Assembly: GCF_018918265.1 (NCBI RefSeq)
Contig: NZ_JAHLQC010000007.1
Coordinates: forward strand, 124,001 to 188,000
Direction of reading: 5' to 3'
Length of the DNA: 64,000 nt
Origin: Falcatimonas sp. MSJ-15
GTDB taxonomy: Bacteria; Bacillota; Clostridia; Lachnospirales; Lachnospiraceae
Below are positions 16,035 to 25,698 of this stretch, piece after piece. How positions within the stretch are numbered: the stretch's first letter is position 1; each line of letters begins with the position of its first letter. The position numbers and the translations under genes are program-made. The notes under the pieces were generated by a model that saw only the letters and a program-made list of their open reading frames with translations, searched no databases and was not told the origin of the DNA.

Positions 16035-17033
16035 ATGATGGCATGTACGATAAGAGATATTGCAAAAGCATGCAATGTATCAGAAGGAACGGTTGACAGA
16101 GCACTTAATAATAGATCTGGAATAAGTGCTAAGACTAAGGAGAAGATACTAAGGATAGCTAAGGAGATGAATTATGAACCTAATCATCTTGCAAGATGTC
16201 TGGCAACAGGAAGTACCAAGACTATAGGTGTTATATGTGCATCGATAACAAGCAACTTTTTCTCGGCACTTGTTGAATCTATAGAATATTGGGCAGGACA
16301 GAATGGGTATTTTATTAATCTCATTGTGTCAAGAGGCGATAGAAGCAGAGAATTAGAAGGAGTTCATTATATGATCAATAGAAGAATTGATGGACTTATA
16401 ATATTCCCGGCGAAGCAAGGTGAGGACTATGTTAATGAGTTTAAAAAACTTAATGTGCCAATTGTGACTATATATAACAGGATATCAGAGGAATTCACTC
16501 ACGTTGATGTGGATTGTAGAACTATAATGCGTAATGCAGTTAAGATGATGTCAAGAAGAGGTTATAACAGAATTATATATGTGGATTTTTACAGAAATAA
16601 AAGTGGAAAAGATAATAATACTTTTTCAATCGATGAGCGAATGAATGGGTATAAAGAGGGTGTTAAACTGCTTGGTATGCCACAGAAGATATATAATGAG
16701 TGTCAGGGCGAAGATATAGTTGAGGAGATTATTCTTAATAATGAGAATCAAGGATATAAGATGGCAGTGTTGTGCGTTAATGATATGGTTGCGATAAAAC
16801 TTCTTAATCTATTTAGAATAAGAGGATTAAGAGTTCCTGATGATGTGGGAATTATGGGATTTGATAATATAGATATGCTTGATGTTATAATCCCAAAGAT
16901 TAATTCAGTGGATTGTCACATTCGTAACATAGGAAGAACAGCCGTAGATATTCTTATATCAAAGATTAATGGAGAAGAGAACTTAAAAGATGTAGTATTA
17001 GATTATTCTTTTACGGAAGGGGATACATTATAA
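16035..17033 (+). CDS. LacI-family transcriptional regulator
   Basis: The 332-residue protein has the LacI helix-turn-helix at residues 4-26 (TIRDIAKACNVSEGTVDRAL), the hinge region to about 60 (PNHLARCLATGSTKTIGVI) and a periplasmic-binding-protein-like effector core (IDGLIIFPA, LCVNDMVAIKLL, VGIMGFDNIDML). The V-S-E-G-T-V-D recognition helix differs from the usual V-S-x-x-T-V-S-R. ATG at 16035 or 16038 both fit AAAGGGA. It lies 2 bases before an ABC exporter pair, so it probably controls that operon and may sense a sugar related to the xylanase upstream. Confidence 0.85.
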   Translation: MMACTIRDIAKACNVSEGTVDRALNNRSGISAKTKEKILRIAKEMNYEPNHLARCLATGSTKTIGVICASITSNFFSALVESIEYWAGQNGYFINLIVSRGDRSRELEGVHYMINRRIDGLIIFPAKQGEDYVNEFKKLNVPIVTIYNRISEEFTHVDVDCRTIMRNAVKMMSRRGYNRIIYVDFYRNKSGKDNNTFSIDERMNGYKEGVKLLGMPQKIYNECQGEDIVEEIILNNENQGYKMAVLCVNDMVAIKLLNLFRIRGLRVPDDVGIMGFDNIDMLDVIIPKINSVDCHIRNIGRTAVDILISKINGEENLKDVVLDYSFTEGDTL

Positions 17034-17034
17034 G

Positions 17035-18855
17035 ATGGATGTTATGAGATTTGGTTACAGATACTGGAGAAGGAATATGCCTATGGCAGTATTTGCACAG
17101 ATTCTTAGTTTTATTGCACTTTTGGCAGAACTTTTTATTCCAATAGTACAGGAGATGCTTGTAGATTATGTAATATTTGATGATGTTGCAAAGACAGACG
17201 GAGTATTCTCATTCATGCTTAATGGCAGATATGGAGATATCCATACATTCAGATTGTTTATAAGTCTGTCAGTATTATTCATTATATTATTATCAGTGAG
17301 AATTGTGTTTGTATATGTAAGAAATGTAATTAATCAGAGACTTGGACTAAGACTTGAAACAGATCTCAGGATGGCTACATTTGACAAACTAATGGAGCTT
17401 GACAGTAGTTCAATATCAGATATTAATACAGGTGAACTTCTTACAACTATTAATTCAGATACAATTATGTATAAGGAACTTTTTTCAAGAATAATATCTA
17501 ACTGTATTGATAGTATATTTGTAATAATATTGTCAAGCGTGATACTTGCTTCAATTAACATATATCTATTGCTTGTACCAGTATGTATTATGCCATTTTT
17601 TATAGTATCGCTTATGAGATTTAAGCGACTTGCAATGACTAATTATCAGGCAATAAGAGATAATAACAGTACTATGAATCTTACAGTTCAGGAGAATATA
17701 GAAGCAGTAAGGCTTGTGCGTTCTTTTACTAATGAAAGACTTGAAAAAGATAAGTTTGACACAGCTAACACAAAACTTAAAGATTCATATATTGGACAGA
17801 TAAAACTTTCAGCAAAATTTGAGGTAATATTCAGTTCAATCAGACAGTTTGCATATATAGGCAGTATTGCAGTCAGTGCAGTTCTTGTAATGAAAGGATA
17901 TATGCAGGTGGGATTTTTGGTAGCAGCTACAAGTTATGTACTTAAGATTATGAATTTTATTACACTTATTAATAATTGTATATTCCAGATGCAGCAGCAG
18001 TTAGTATCAGGCAAAAAGATGATGGAATTTATGAATCTTGAGAGTAAGATAAAAGATGGTGATATCGTGGCTGATGATACTAAAAAAGTTGACATTAAGA
18101 TAGAAAATGCATCTATGGTTATTGATGGCAAACAGGTATTAAAGAATATTAATCTTGATATTCCTTATGGTAAGAAAGTTGGTATTATAGGCGGAACAGG
18201 AAGTGGTAAGAGCGTATTGCTTGAATCATTTGTGCGAATTCATGATATGACTTCAGGCAGGATAACACTTAATGGTATTGATATAAGAGATTATACGATA
18301 GAATCTTTAAGAGAACAGTATTCGTATGTATTTCAGGATGTATTTTTGTTCTCTAATACGATTGATTCGAATATAGCTTATTCAGAGCCACATGCAGCTA
18401 AAGAGCAGATAATAAAAGCCGCAAAGCATGCTCAGGCTCATAGTTTTATAGAAGAGTTGCAAGATGGGTATGAGACAATAGTAGGCGAGAGAGGTCTTGG
18501 AATATCCGGAGGTCAAAAGCAAAGAGTGTCAATAGCCAGGGCATTACTAAAAGATGCACCGGTACTTATAATGGATGATTCAACAAGTGCACTTGATATT
18601 AATACAGAGAAGAAACTTCTTAATATGATCAAAGAAAAGTATCCTAAGAAGACTATCCTTATATCAGCACATAGAATATCCTCGGTTGTTAACTGTGATG
18701 AGATTATATATCTTCAGGACGGCGAGATAGTAGAGAGAGGAACATTTGATGAGCTTATGAAGATTAATGGACACTTTGCAGCAGTATATAACATACAGGA
18801 AGCACAAAAAGCAAAAGCTATTAACTATGATAAAGTTAAGAGTGTGGAGGTGTAA
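17035..18855 (+). CDS. ABC exporter half-transporter, degenerate ATP site subunit
   Basis: The 606-residue protein has a six-helix exporter membrane domain (residues about 15-310) and a nucleotide-binding domain. Walker A is GGTGSGKSV, the signature is LGISGGQKQR, and Walker B is LIMDDSTSALD. The residue after the Walker B Asp, normally the catalytic Glu, is Asp. Such a change in one half is the mark of heterodimeric exporters (BmrCD, TM287/288-like). The start ATG 17035 has no strong SD and ATG 17044 is an alternative. It lies behind the LacI gene and overlaps the next half-transporter by one base. The substrate is unknown, possibly a drug, peptide or lipid. Confidence 0.88.
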   Translation: MDVMRFGYRYWRRNMPMAVFAQILSFIALLAELFIPIVQEMLVDYVIFDDVAKTDGVFSFMLNGRYGDIHTFRLFISLSVLFIILLSVRIVFVYVRNVINQRLGLRLETDLRMATFDKLMELDSSSISDINTGELLTTINSDTIMYKELFSRIISNCIDSIFVIILSSVILASINIYLLLVPVCIMPFFIVSLMRFKRLAMTNYQAIRDNNSTMNLTVQENIEAVRLVRSFTNERLEKDKFDTANTKLKDSYIGQIKLSAKFEVIFSSIRQFAYIGSIAVSAVLVMKGYMQVGFLVAATSYVLKIMNFITLINNCIFQMQQQLVSGKKMMEFMNLESKIKDGDIVADDTKKVDIKIENASMVIDGKQVLKNINLDIPYGKKVGIIGGTGSGKSVLLESFVRIHDMTSGRITLNGIDIRDYTIESLREQYSYVFQDVFLFSNTIDSNIAYSEPHAAKEQIIKAAKHAQAHSFIEELQDGYETIVGERGLGISGGQKQRVSIARALLKDAPVLIMDDSTSALDINTEKKLLNMIKEKYPKKTILISAHRISSVVNCDEIIYLQDGEIVERGTFDELMKINGHFAAVYNIQEAQKAKAINYDKVKSVEV

Positions 18856-20621
18856 TGATGGCATCTAGAAATACATATTTTAAAGACGAAGAGATTGAGA
18901 AAAAAGTGGATATTAAGCAATTTGGACGAATAATAAAATATATTATTCCATATAAGAATATGTTCATTCTTGTGTCAGTGCTTATGTTAATTGGAGCTGT
19001 TGCTTCAACAGTATCACCACTTCTTCTAAAAGAGATAATCAATAAGACAGTTATAACAGAGGATTACAGACAATTGGTTCTTATAATTACAGGATTAATA
19101 GTGCTTTCGGCAATAGAGATTGCAATAACATATATTCATCAGGTGCTTATGGGAAGTGCAGGACATAATATAATTGCCAGAATAAGAGAAGAAGTATTCT
19201 ACAAGTTGCAGGAACTTCCATTTGACTATTTTGATTCTAAGCCGGATGGCAAGATAGTTGTAAGAGTAACAGATTATGTCAATGATCTTGCTAACTTTTT
19301 TACCAACTATGTTGTATTGTTCGTAGTATATATAGTGAAGATAATAGTAGTAACAATATTTATGTTAATGATAAGCCCACAGCTTACACTTGTAGTATTG
19401 ATAACAGTTGTACCAATGATGATATGTGTATTTGCACTTAGAAAAGTGATAAGAAAGCTTTTTACATTACAAAGAGTTAAGAATTCAAATCGTTCAGCTT
19501 TTCTTGTTGAATCGATAATGGGTGAGAAGATTGCTAAGAATTATAATCGTACACAGGAGAACAAGTCAATCTATGAGAGAATACATAATGACAGTGTGCA
19601 ATATTGGCTTAAGATATTCTACCGTAATGAACTTAATACACCAATAGTTGAGATATTCTGGAATATAGGAACACTTCTGCTATATGGAACAGCACTTTTT
19701 CTTATGCTTCATGGAGATACGAATGTGAATGCCGGTGTTGTTGTTGCATTTACAAGTTATATGAGTCTGTTCAGCGGACCAATTACTCAGATAGCAGTTA
19801 TAATACAGCAGCTTGCACAGGTAAGTTCTAATCTTGAACAGGTATTTGATACAATCGATTATCCGGTAGATATAAGAGATAAAAAAGACAGTATAGTTCT
19901 ACAGAATGTGAAAGGTCAGGTTGATTTTGACAATATAGATTTTGCTTATGAGGAAGGAATTAATATTCTTGAGAATTTTAATCTTCATGTAAAACCCGGT
20001 GAGACAATAGCACTTGTCGGACCTACAGGTGCAGGAAAGACAACAGTAATTAATATGATTACAAGGTTTTATGATGTAAAAAAAGGCAGCGTTAAGATAG
20101 ATGGAATTGATGTAAGAGATGTTACCATGGAGTCATTAAGACGTGAAGTTGGAGTACTTATGCAAGATCCATTTATTTTTAAAGGAACTATAATGGATAA
20201 TATAAGATATGGAAGACCAGATGCGACTGATGAAGAATGTATAGAAGCAAGTAAGACGATATTCGCAGATAAGTTTATAAGCAGACTTTCTGATGGATAT
20301 TATCATGTACTTGAAGAGAGAGGTAATGGTCTGTCAGCCGGAGAGAAGCAGTTACTTAGCTTTGCAAGAATAATACTTAAGAATCCGTCAGTAATAATAC
20401 TTGATGAAGCGACAAGTTCGATTGATACAGAGACAGAGAATCTCATACAGCAGGCATTAGATATTATTCTAAGAGGTAAGACTGCATTCATTGTTGCACA
20501 TAGATTATCAACTATAAGGAATGCAGATAGAATTCTATATATAGCGAATAAAGGTATTGCAGAAGAAGGCAGCCATGCAGAACTTATGGCAAAAAAAGGA
20601 CTGTATTATGCTCTTAATTAG
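18855..20621 (+). CDS. ABC exporter half-transporter, canonical ATP site subunit
   Basis: The 588-residue protein has six membrane helices (about residues 30-325) and an ATPase domain with Walker A GPTGAGKTT, signature NGLSAGEKQ, Walker B IILDEATSSID and an H-loop (VAHRLSTI). Walker B has the catalytic Glu, complementing the Asp in the partner. The ATG overlaps the partner's stop (TAATG) and GGAGGTG lies just upstream, so the pair is translationally coupled. The S-A-G-E form of the signature (instead of S-G-G-Q) is on this subunit. The pair most likely forms one asymmetric exporter. Confidence 0.9.
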   Translation: MMASRNTYFKDEEIEKKVDIKQFGRIIKYIIPYKNMFILVSVLMLIGAVASTVSPLLLKEIINKTVITEDYRQLVLIITGLIVLSAIEIAITYIHQVLMGSAGHNIIARIREEVFYKLQELPFDYFDSKPDGKIVVRVTDYVNDLANFFTNYVVLFVVYIVKIIVVTIFMLMISPQLTLVVLITVVPMMICVFALRKVIRKLFTLQRVKNSNRSAFLVESIMGEKIAKNYNRTQENKSIYERIHNDSVQYWLKIFYRNELNTPIVEIFWNIGTLLLYGTALFLMLHGDTNVNAGVVVAFTSYMSLFSGPITQIAVIIQQLAQVSSNLEQVFDTIDYPVDIRDKKDSIVLQNVKGQVDFDNIDFAYEEGINILENFNLHVKPGETIALVGPTGAGKTTVINMITRFYDVKKGSVKIDGIDVRDVTMESLRREVGVLMQDPFIFKGTIMDNIRYGRPDATDEECIEASKTIFADKFISRLSDGYYHVLEERGNGLSAGEKQLLSFARIILKNPSVIILDEATSSIDTETENLIQQALDIILRGKTAFIVAHRLSTIRNADRILYIANKGIAEEGSHAELMAKKGLYYALN

Positions 20622-20786
20622 AAGTATAGAATAATATTTTGATTTATTTTACATGAGAAAGGTTGGTAATGGAAATCATACTTTTTTTAGATAGATTCAT
20701 TAGATGAGAGATATGATATAAGATAAAAATGTAGAAAAACAACGAATTTTGTCAAAAAGATCTTTTGAAATGTTAATCCGTTTTTA

Positions 20787-20815
20787 TTTACAATTAACAA
20801 TTTTAATAGTAGAAT
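20787..20815 (+). promoter_or_regulatory. Promoter of the structured RNA / downstream operon
   Basis: TTTACA (20787-20792) and TAGAAT (20810-20815) are spaced 17 bases. The -10 context TAATAGTAGAAT is the same as in the promoter at 21985-22013. The start would fall near 20822, at the base of a perfect 12-bp hairpin. Confidence 0.65.
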
Positions 20816-20816
20816 T

Positions 20817-21080
20817 GAAAGGTACATAGAGATATGTACCTTTCATTAATAATGATAAGTATTCGAGGAGATAATACTTAATATGTAATTCGAGGAGATA
20901 ATATTCTTATATATATAATATGATGTCCGCTCAAAAAGGTCTAAATTCACCTATGAGTAGGCTCACATGGGTTTAGACCTTGGAACCCGCCACGATAGAG
21001 CATAAAAGCGGGCTGATAATTCTACGATATGCGAATATCTGGTAGAATTGTGGGAGTGCATAACATGGAATAATTCATAG
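20817..21080 (+). ncRNA. Structured RNA candidate (unassigned leader or ncRNA)
   Basis: A GNRA-type hairpin (12-bp perfect stem, GAGA loop, 20817-20844) opens the region. Two copies of ATTCGAGGAGATAATA follow at 20861 and 20888. Then an outer helix formed by CGCTC (about 20928-20932) and GAGTG (about 21055) encloses three hairpins: AAGGTCTAAA with TTTAGACCTT, CCCGC with GCGGG, and AATTCTAC with GTAGAATT. It sits 5' of a DUF2262-like gene. It does not match T-box, SAM, glycine or purine aptamers as I know them. The stems are my own pairing; covariation has not been tested. Confidence 0.5.
20861..20903 (+). repeat. Two 16-bp direct repeats in the RNA leader
   Basis: ATTCGAGGAGATAATA occurs at 20861-20876 and 20888-20903, 27 bases apart start to start. 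Each contains GAGGAGA, which resembles a ribosome binding site, but no start codon follows. Confidence 0.7.
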
Positions 21081-21111
21081 GCATCATATAATAAACAGGG
21101 GGATAAAAACG

Positions 21112-21951
21112 ATGATGATTGATATAGATGAAGATAATAATTATAAACTTAGAGATGTTCTTGTAATTACTGACCACAATACACAAAGCGGCGGAAGGGC
21201 AGCTAATGATAGATATTGGACTGTTACAAAAGGGATTGTAGCAAGATATGAATATCAGTCAGATAAAGTAATAGAAGAAAAAGCTACGATAATCTGGAGG
21301 GAAGAAGGGAGCAGCAATAATTGGAAGATTGAATTAAAGCCAGAGACAATATATCGTCTTAAAGTTCGAAGTCTTAAAAAGAATGAATATGGTTATCCTG
21401 ATATGTCTAAAGATGTTATGAGACTTTATGATGTGCTTGATTGTTATGATGAGAATGAAAGTCTTATGATTCTGTTTAATGAATATATAGGAGAGACTGT
21501 TATTGAAGATGAAGAACTTGGAACATTCAGCTATAAGAATGGTTCAGAATGTTATATTAGGAATCAGCTTGAATGGCTTGGATATGATATAGATGTGAAG
21601 CTTGAGAGCAGAGATGGAGATAAAGATGAAGGACTTATAGCACTTTCGCATTTTAAGGATATATACAATAACAGAGAAGAGTATGACATAATAGTTAGAG
21701 AATATGCAGCTAAGAATACAACAGATGTAGTTAATGAACTTAATTACAGGACTTATGCTGAATATACGGAATATGAAGAGATTAGTATACAGGAATTCTA
21801 TAATAGAATTATTCTCAAGATGATAAGTATCAGAGCAGATGGAAGATATAGATTTTATTTTGATGATGATGATATGTTTTGGGGACGACTTATTATGGTT
21901 GAAGGAGATATGGAGAATGGTATAACAGGAACAGATGTTGTGGTTGCATAA
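21112..21951 (+). CDS. DUF2262-like protein
   Basis: The 279-residue cytoplasmic protein starts at ATG 21112 behind CAGGGGG. The C-terminal 130 residues, with YRFYFDDDDMFWGRLIMVEG, resemble the DUF2262 C-terminal block. The N-terminal half is beta-rich (VTKGIVARYEYQ, ETIYRLKVRSLKK). No enzyme motif is visible. It is preceded by a long structured leader and followed by the J-domain/TPR gene, so it may belong to the Hsp70 group. The family match is from memory of its pattern. Confidence 0.5.
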   Translation: MMIDIDEDNNYKLRDVLVITDHNTQSGGRAANDRYWTVTKGIVARYEYQSDKVIEEKATIIWREEGSSNNWKIELKPETIYRLKVRSLKKNEYGYPDMSKDVMRLYDVLDCYDENESLMILFNEYIGETVIEDEELGTFSYKNGSECYIRNQLEWLGYDIDVKLESRDGDKDEGLIALSHFKDIYNNREEYDIIVREYAAKNTTDVVNELNYRTYAEYTEYEEISIQEFYNRIILKMISIRADGRYRFYFDDDDMFWGRLIMVEGDMENGITGTDVVVA

Positions 21952-21970
21952 AAAGAATATTAAAAAAATG

Positions 21971-22039
21971 AAAACAGATTAAAATTGACATAAATATTTT
22001 GTAATAGTAGAATGTTTATAAGATTTTAATCTGTTTTTT
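21971..22039 (+). promoter_or_regulatory. Promoter nested in a terminator loop
   Basis: AAAACAGATTAAAAT (21971-21985) pairs perfectly with ATTTTAATCTGTTTT (22023-22037), followed by Ts, forming an intrinsic terminator for the upstream gene. The 37-base loop contains TTGACA (21985-21990, sharing its first T with the stem), a 17-base spacer and TAGAAT (22008-22013). Transcripts starting near 22020 carry only the right arm and cannot form the hairpin, so they escape, while readthrough transcripts stop. Confidence 0.75.
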
Positions 22040-22098
22040 GGTGAGAGAACTAATAATGCAGACCAGATAAAAAATCACAAGGGATAAGGAGAAAAAAT

Positions 22099-25000
22099 AT
22101 GAATATTAATGAGGCATTTGCTATACTTGATATAGCAGTAACGAAAGATGAAAACGCAATAAGAGATGCATATCACAAACTTCTTGCAGTTAATAATCCG
22201 GAAGATAATCCAGAAGGATTCAAAAGACTTAGAGAGGCATACGAAGTTGCATGCGAATATGCCAGAACACCAGATGAAGAGAGTGGAGATAAGCAAGGAG
22301 AATATGATCTGTCAACGCCTATGGGGAGATGGGCTAATGATATAATGCAGATATATAATAGTATATCAAGAAGATGCAATATTGAAGAGTGGAGACAGCT
22401 TTTAAAATCTGATATATGTTATGATCTTGATTATTGTGAAGAAGCAAAATGGGAACTTTTTAGAATACTTGCGAGATATTTTAGAGTTCCTAATGAAGTA
22501 TATAAATTGTTAGATGATACTTATGGAATAGTAGAGAATGAACAGGAATTCAATGAACATCTTCCGGTAGAATTCGTTAATTATATGAAAGACTGTCTTG
22601 AACAAAAAGGCTTTGATTTTCAATTTTTTGAAGGTCCGGATGATGCAGATTATGATACATTCAGAGAATATCTCTATCAGATGGAGAATGCAGTATATTC
22701 AGGAAGTATAGAGAATGTTGAAGATTATATAAAAGTGATTGAATCAACAGGTATATATCATCCACAGTATACAGAAGTGTTAGCAAGATATTATGCTCTT
22801 GCAGGTGACAATGAGAAAGCGATAGAATGTGCAAATAAAGTTATTAATGATGAACGACTTGCAAAAGGCGAAGATACAGAAGGATATATGGTTATATCAG
22901 CAGAAGTTCTTATGATGGCTGGAGATAAAGAGAGGGCAAGAGATATTCTTGAAGAATATTCAAAAAAAGGAAGATATTATGTATGTGAGAGATGTCTTAC
23001 TAAATATTATCTTGAAAAAGATATGCTTAATGAAGCGATTCTTCATATTGATAAAGCTATGGATATTGCAAGTACAGAAGAGATACATGAGATAGCACAA
23101 GAGATAGATGCAAGATATATTGACAAATATGAAAAAGAAGCAGAGGAAGGCAGTCTTAATGAAGAGTACTTTTCTAATCTGATGTATGCATATCTTCATA
23201 TGGAACAGCCAAAAAAAGCACTTGAACTTATTGCTGCTAACAAAGAATTCATGGATAATATAGATAAACACTATAAGATACTTATCTCACTTAACTTGTC
23301 TAATGAAGATTGTCCTAAAGCTATGGAATATGCTAAGTGTTATGCCAAAAAGTTAGAAAACGAACTTGAAAAAGGAATATATGAAGAAGATGAGACAGAA
23401 GAAGATAAGAAACGAAATCTTGTATATGCATACGGTTCAATGGCTAATATTCTTGTAGAACAAGGACAGAATGAATATGAACAATCTGACAAAGAGGCAG
23501 AGCATGAATGTTACTTACAGGCATACGACAAGTGTAAGATAGCAAGAAAATATGGCAAGGATAATATGCAGATGATGTCATTAGAAGCGGATATTCTCTA
23601 TCTGCTTAATGAATTTGAGAAGTCATGTGATATATGTGATGAGATTCTTGAGATTAATGAGAATGTATTTGAAGCTGTTACGAAGAAACAGAGAGGTTGT
23701 TTTAGACTTGGAAGATCCCAGGAGGTTATTGATCTGTTCTACAGAGCAAAAGCTATGTATTCAAAGCGACCAATTATCTATGCGTATGCAGCAAGAGAAT
23801 TCTTAAAATATAATCAGATTGAAGATGCACGTTCAATCTTAGAGCAGGCGTATGAAGAAGATATTAAGGAAGAATATGCAATAAGAGCAGTAGATCAGCT
23901 TGTTAAATATAGTGAGACACAGGATATAAAAGAAAAGATAAATATTATTAACAGCCTTCCTGATTATATAGAAGAAGGTGAGAAAGAACGCTATGATGAA
24001 CTTGCGGCATATCTTTCATATTTTTATGTAATTGAAGTATATGAGCATAGAGCTGCATTCAAAGTAGAAGATGATGAACTTATAAAATATATTAATAAGG
24101 CATTAGACTTTGATGACAGGAGTCCGGCATATCTATCAATGGCAGGAACATTAAATAAGAGTTTTGGCAAGTATGATGAAGCCATGGAATATTATAAGAG
24201 AATTAAAGAGATATATGGAGATTCAAGAAATGTAGAACTTGATTTTGCAGATCTGTATATAGAACAGGATAAGAGTGATGAAGCAGTAGAAGCTATTAAG
24301 AAAGCAGAAGAACTTGGAGCAGAAGAACCATATACACATAGATTTATCGCATATAGATATGACAGACTTGCAGAGAATATTCATAATGCTAAGTGGTGCA
24401 GAGATTCAATCAGACATTATATGAAGCAGATTGAAGAGACACCTGATGATAGTAATTATTATTACTACAGGATTGCGATAAGCTATATGTATCTTGAAGA
24501 ATATGATGTCGCTTATGATATGATAACTAAGGCAATAGATGCTTCTAACAGGAAACCAACAGATGATATGATGTATATTAAGGCAAAAATATTACTGTTA
24601 AAAGGAGAATACCAGAAGTCGGTTGAGATCTTTGGAATGGCAATGAACAGAAGAGCAACACCTTATGCAGATGAGAATGCTAATAGAACTTATGATATTA
24701 TTAAGATGAAGACAATAGCATATCGAAAGATGGGAGCTTATGACAGAGCTATTAATACAGCGATTGATGCATTTAATGGATTCTATACTAATGAAGACCT
24801 TCAGGATTCAGTAGGAAGAATTCTGATTAATACATATATAGAGTGTGGAAGATTTGAGAGAGCAAGACAGTTCCTTGATGAACATCTAAAACGCATAATC
24901 TCAGATTATGATTATTCAGAATACAAGGTAAGAATACTTGAAGAAGAGACCTATAAGAAAATGGGAGATCTCAGAACATTATATAATGTATCAGTAGAAG

Positions 25001-25698
25001 AATATAGAAAGTACAAGAATGAATGGGCATCTTATGTTGCCGGTGTTACTTCTTTGATACTTAATGCATCTGACAGAGAAGGTGTTATGTATCTTGAAGA
25101 GACACTTGGTAAGACAACAGATTCAGCAAGAGATAAGATGGACTGGCTTATGGATACAATTCTTATATTAAAACATCTTGGACATGAAGATAAAGCTAAT
25201 TATTATATAGATATATTTGAACAGATAATATTGGAATGTTATCCTGCAGAGAAAGACTATATACCAATATCTAAATATGTTGATGAATCATATGAGCATC
25301 TGTCACACTTAAGTATGGCAATAATGTATTGGTGTATAAAAGGACATGTGGATGTTGCTTCAAAATATATAGACATATTAATGAAAACAGGAGATGAACC
25401 ATTAAGATGTATATGGAGAAATGATATAAGAAAACAGGCACTTGCTGTATATTATGAAGCTTCAGGAGATAGAGCAAAAGCACTTGAACTTCTAAGAGAA
25501 CTCTCAGATAACTATGCAAGTTATTATGCAATTGTAAGAATGAGAAGAATGTATGGAGCAGTATTTAAATCATCAGACAGTAATAGTGCTTCTAAGAATG
25601 TTAACAGTAATGCTAATAATACGAGTGATAATGCAAAGGAGAATAATACTGGAAAATGGAGTCTTTTGGAACAGTTAAAGAAGCACTTAAAAAAATAG
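22099..25698 (+). CDS. J-domain-like protein with a long TPR array
   Basis: The 1199-residue protein starts at ATG 22099 behind AAGGAG. Residues 1-55 are a J-domain (FAILDIAVTKDENAIRDAYH, then NPEGFKRLREAYEVA), but the HPD loop that stimulates Hsp70 ATPase reads NPE here, as in some clostridial J-like proteins. Residues about 150-1150 are consecutive TPR-type helix pairs (ALAGDNEKAIECANKVIN is a typical one). The C-terminus is a short Ser/Asn stretch and a basic tail. An HscC-type Hsp70 is encoded 2.8 kb downstream. The protein is probably a client-binding adaptor for that chaperone, acting in the cytoplasm. Confidence 0.8.
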   Translation: MNINEAFAILDIAVTKDENAIRDAYHKLLAVNNPEDNPEGFKRLREAYEVACEYARTPDEESGDKQGEYDLSTPMGRWANDIMQIYNSISRRCNIEEWRQLLKSDICYDLDYCEEAKWELFRILARYFRVPNEVYKLLDDTYGIVENEQEFNEHLPVEFVNYMKDCLEQKGFDFQFFEGPDDADYDTFREYLYQMENAVYSGSIENVEDYIKVIESTGIYHPQYTEVLARYYALAGDNEKAIECANKVINDERLAKGEDTEGYMVISAEVLMMAGDKERARDILEEYSKKGRYYVCERCLTKYYLEKDMLNEAILHIDKAMDIASTEEIHEIAQEIDARYIDKYEKEAEEGSLNEEYFSNLMYAYLHMEQPKKALELIAANKEFMDNIDKHYKILISLNLSNEDCPKAMEYAKCYAKKLENELEKGIYEEDETEEDKKRNLVYAYGSMANILVEQGQNEYEQSDKEAEHECYLQAYDKCKIARKYGKDNMQMMSLEADILYLLNEFEKSCDICDEILEINENVFEAVTKKQRGCFRLGRSQEVIDLFYRAKAMYSKRPIIYAYAAREFLKYNQIEDARSILEQAYEEDIKEEYAIRAVDQLVKYSETQDIKEKINIINSLPDYIEEGEKERYDELAAYLSYFYVIEVYEHRAAFKVEDDELIKYINKALDFDDRSPAYLSMAGTLNKSFGKYDEAMEYYKRIKEIYGDSRNVELDFADLYIEQDKSDEAVEAIKKAEELGAEEPYTHRFIAYRYDRLAENIHNAKWCRDSIRHYMKQIEETPDDSNYYYYRIAISYMYLEEYDVAYDMITKAIDASNRKPTDDMMYIKAKILLLKGEYQKSVEIFGMAMNRRATPYADENANRTYDIIKMKTIAYRKMGAYDRAINTAIDAFNGFYTNEDLQDSVGRILINTYIECGRFERARQFLDEHLKRIISDYDYSEYKVRILEEETYKKMGDLRTLYNVSVEEYRKYKNEWASYVAGVTSLILNASDREGVMYLEETLGKTTDSARDKMDWLMDTILILKHLGHEDKANYYIDIFEQIILECYPAEKDYIPISKYVDESYEHLSHLSMAIMYWCIKGHVDVASKYIDILMKTGDEPLRCIWRNDIRKQALAVYYEASGDRAKALELLRELSDNYASYYAIVRMRRMYGAVFKSSDSNSASKNVNSNANNTSDNAKENNTGKWSLLEQLKKHLKK

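Noticed and set aside
20669..20707. A 12-codon ORF with GAAAGGTTGG upstream
   Set aside because: Too short and without support; the upstream bases are a weak ribosome site that also occurs at cas6.
20930..21080. T-box or SAM riboswitch
   Set aside because: The T-box GGTGG-ACCGCG pattern and the SAM-I core are absent, and the next gene is not an aminoacyl-tRNA synthetase or a methionine gene.
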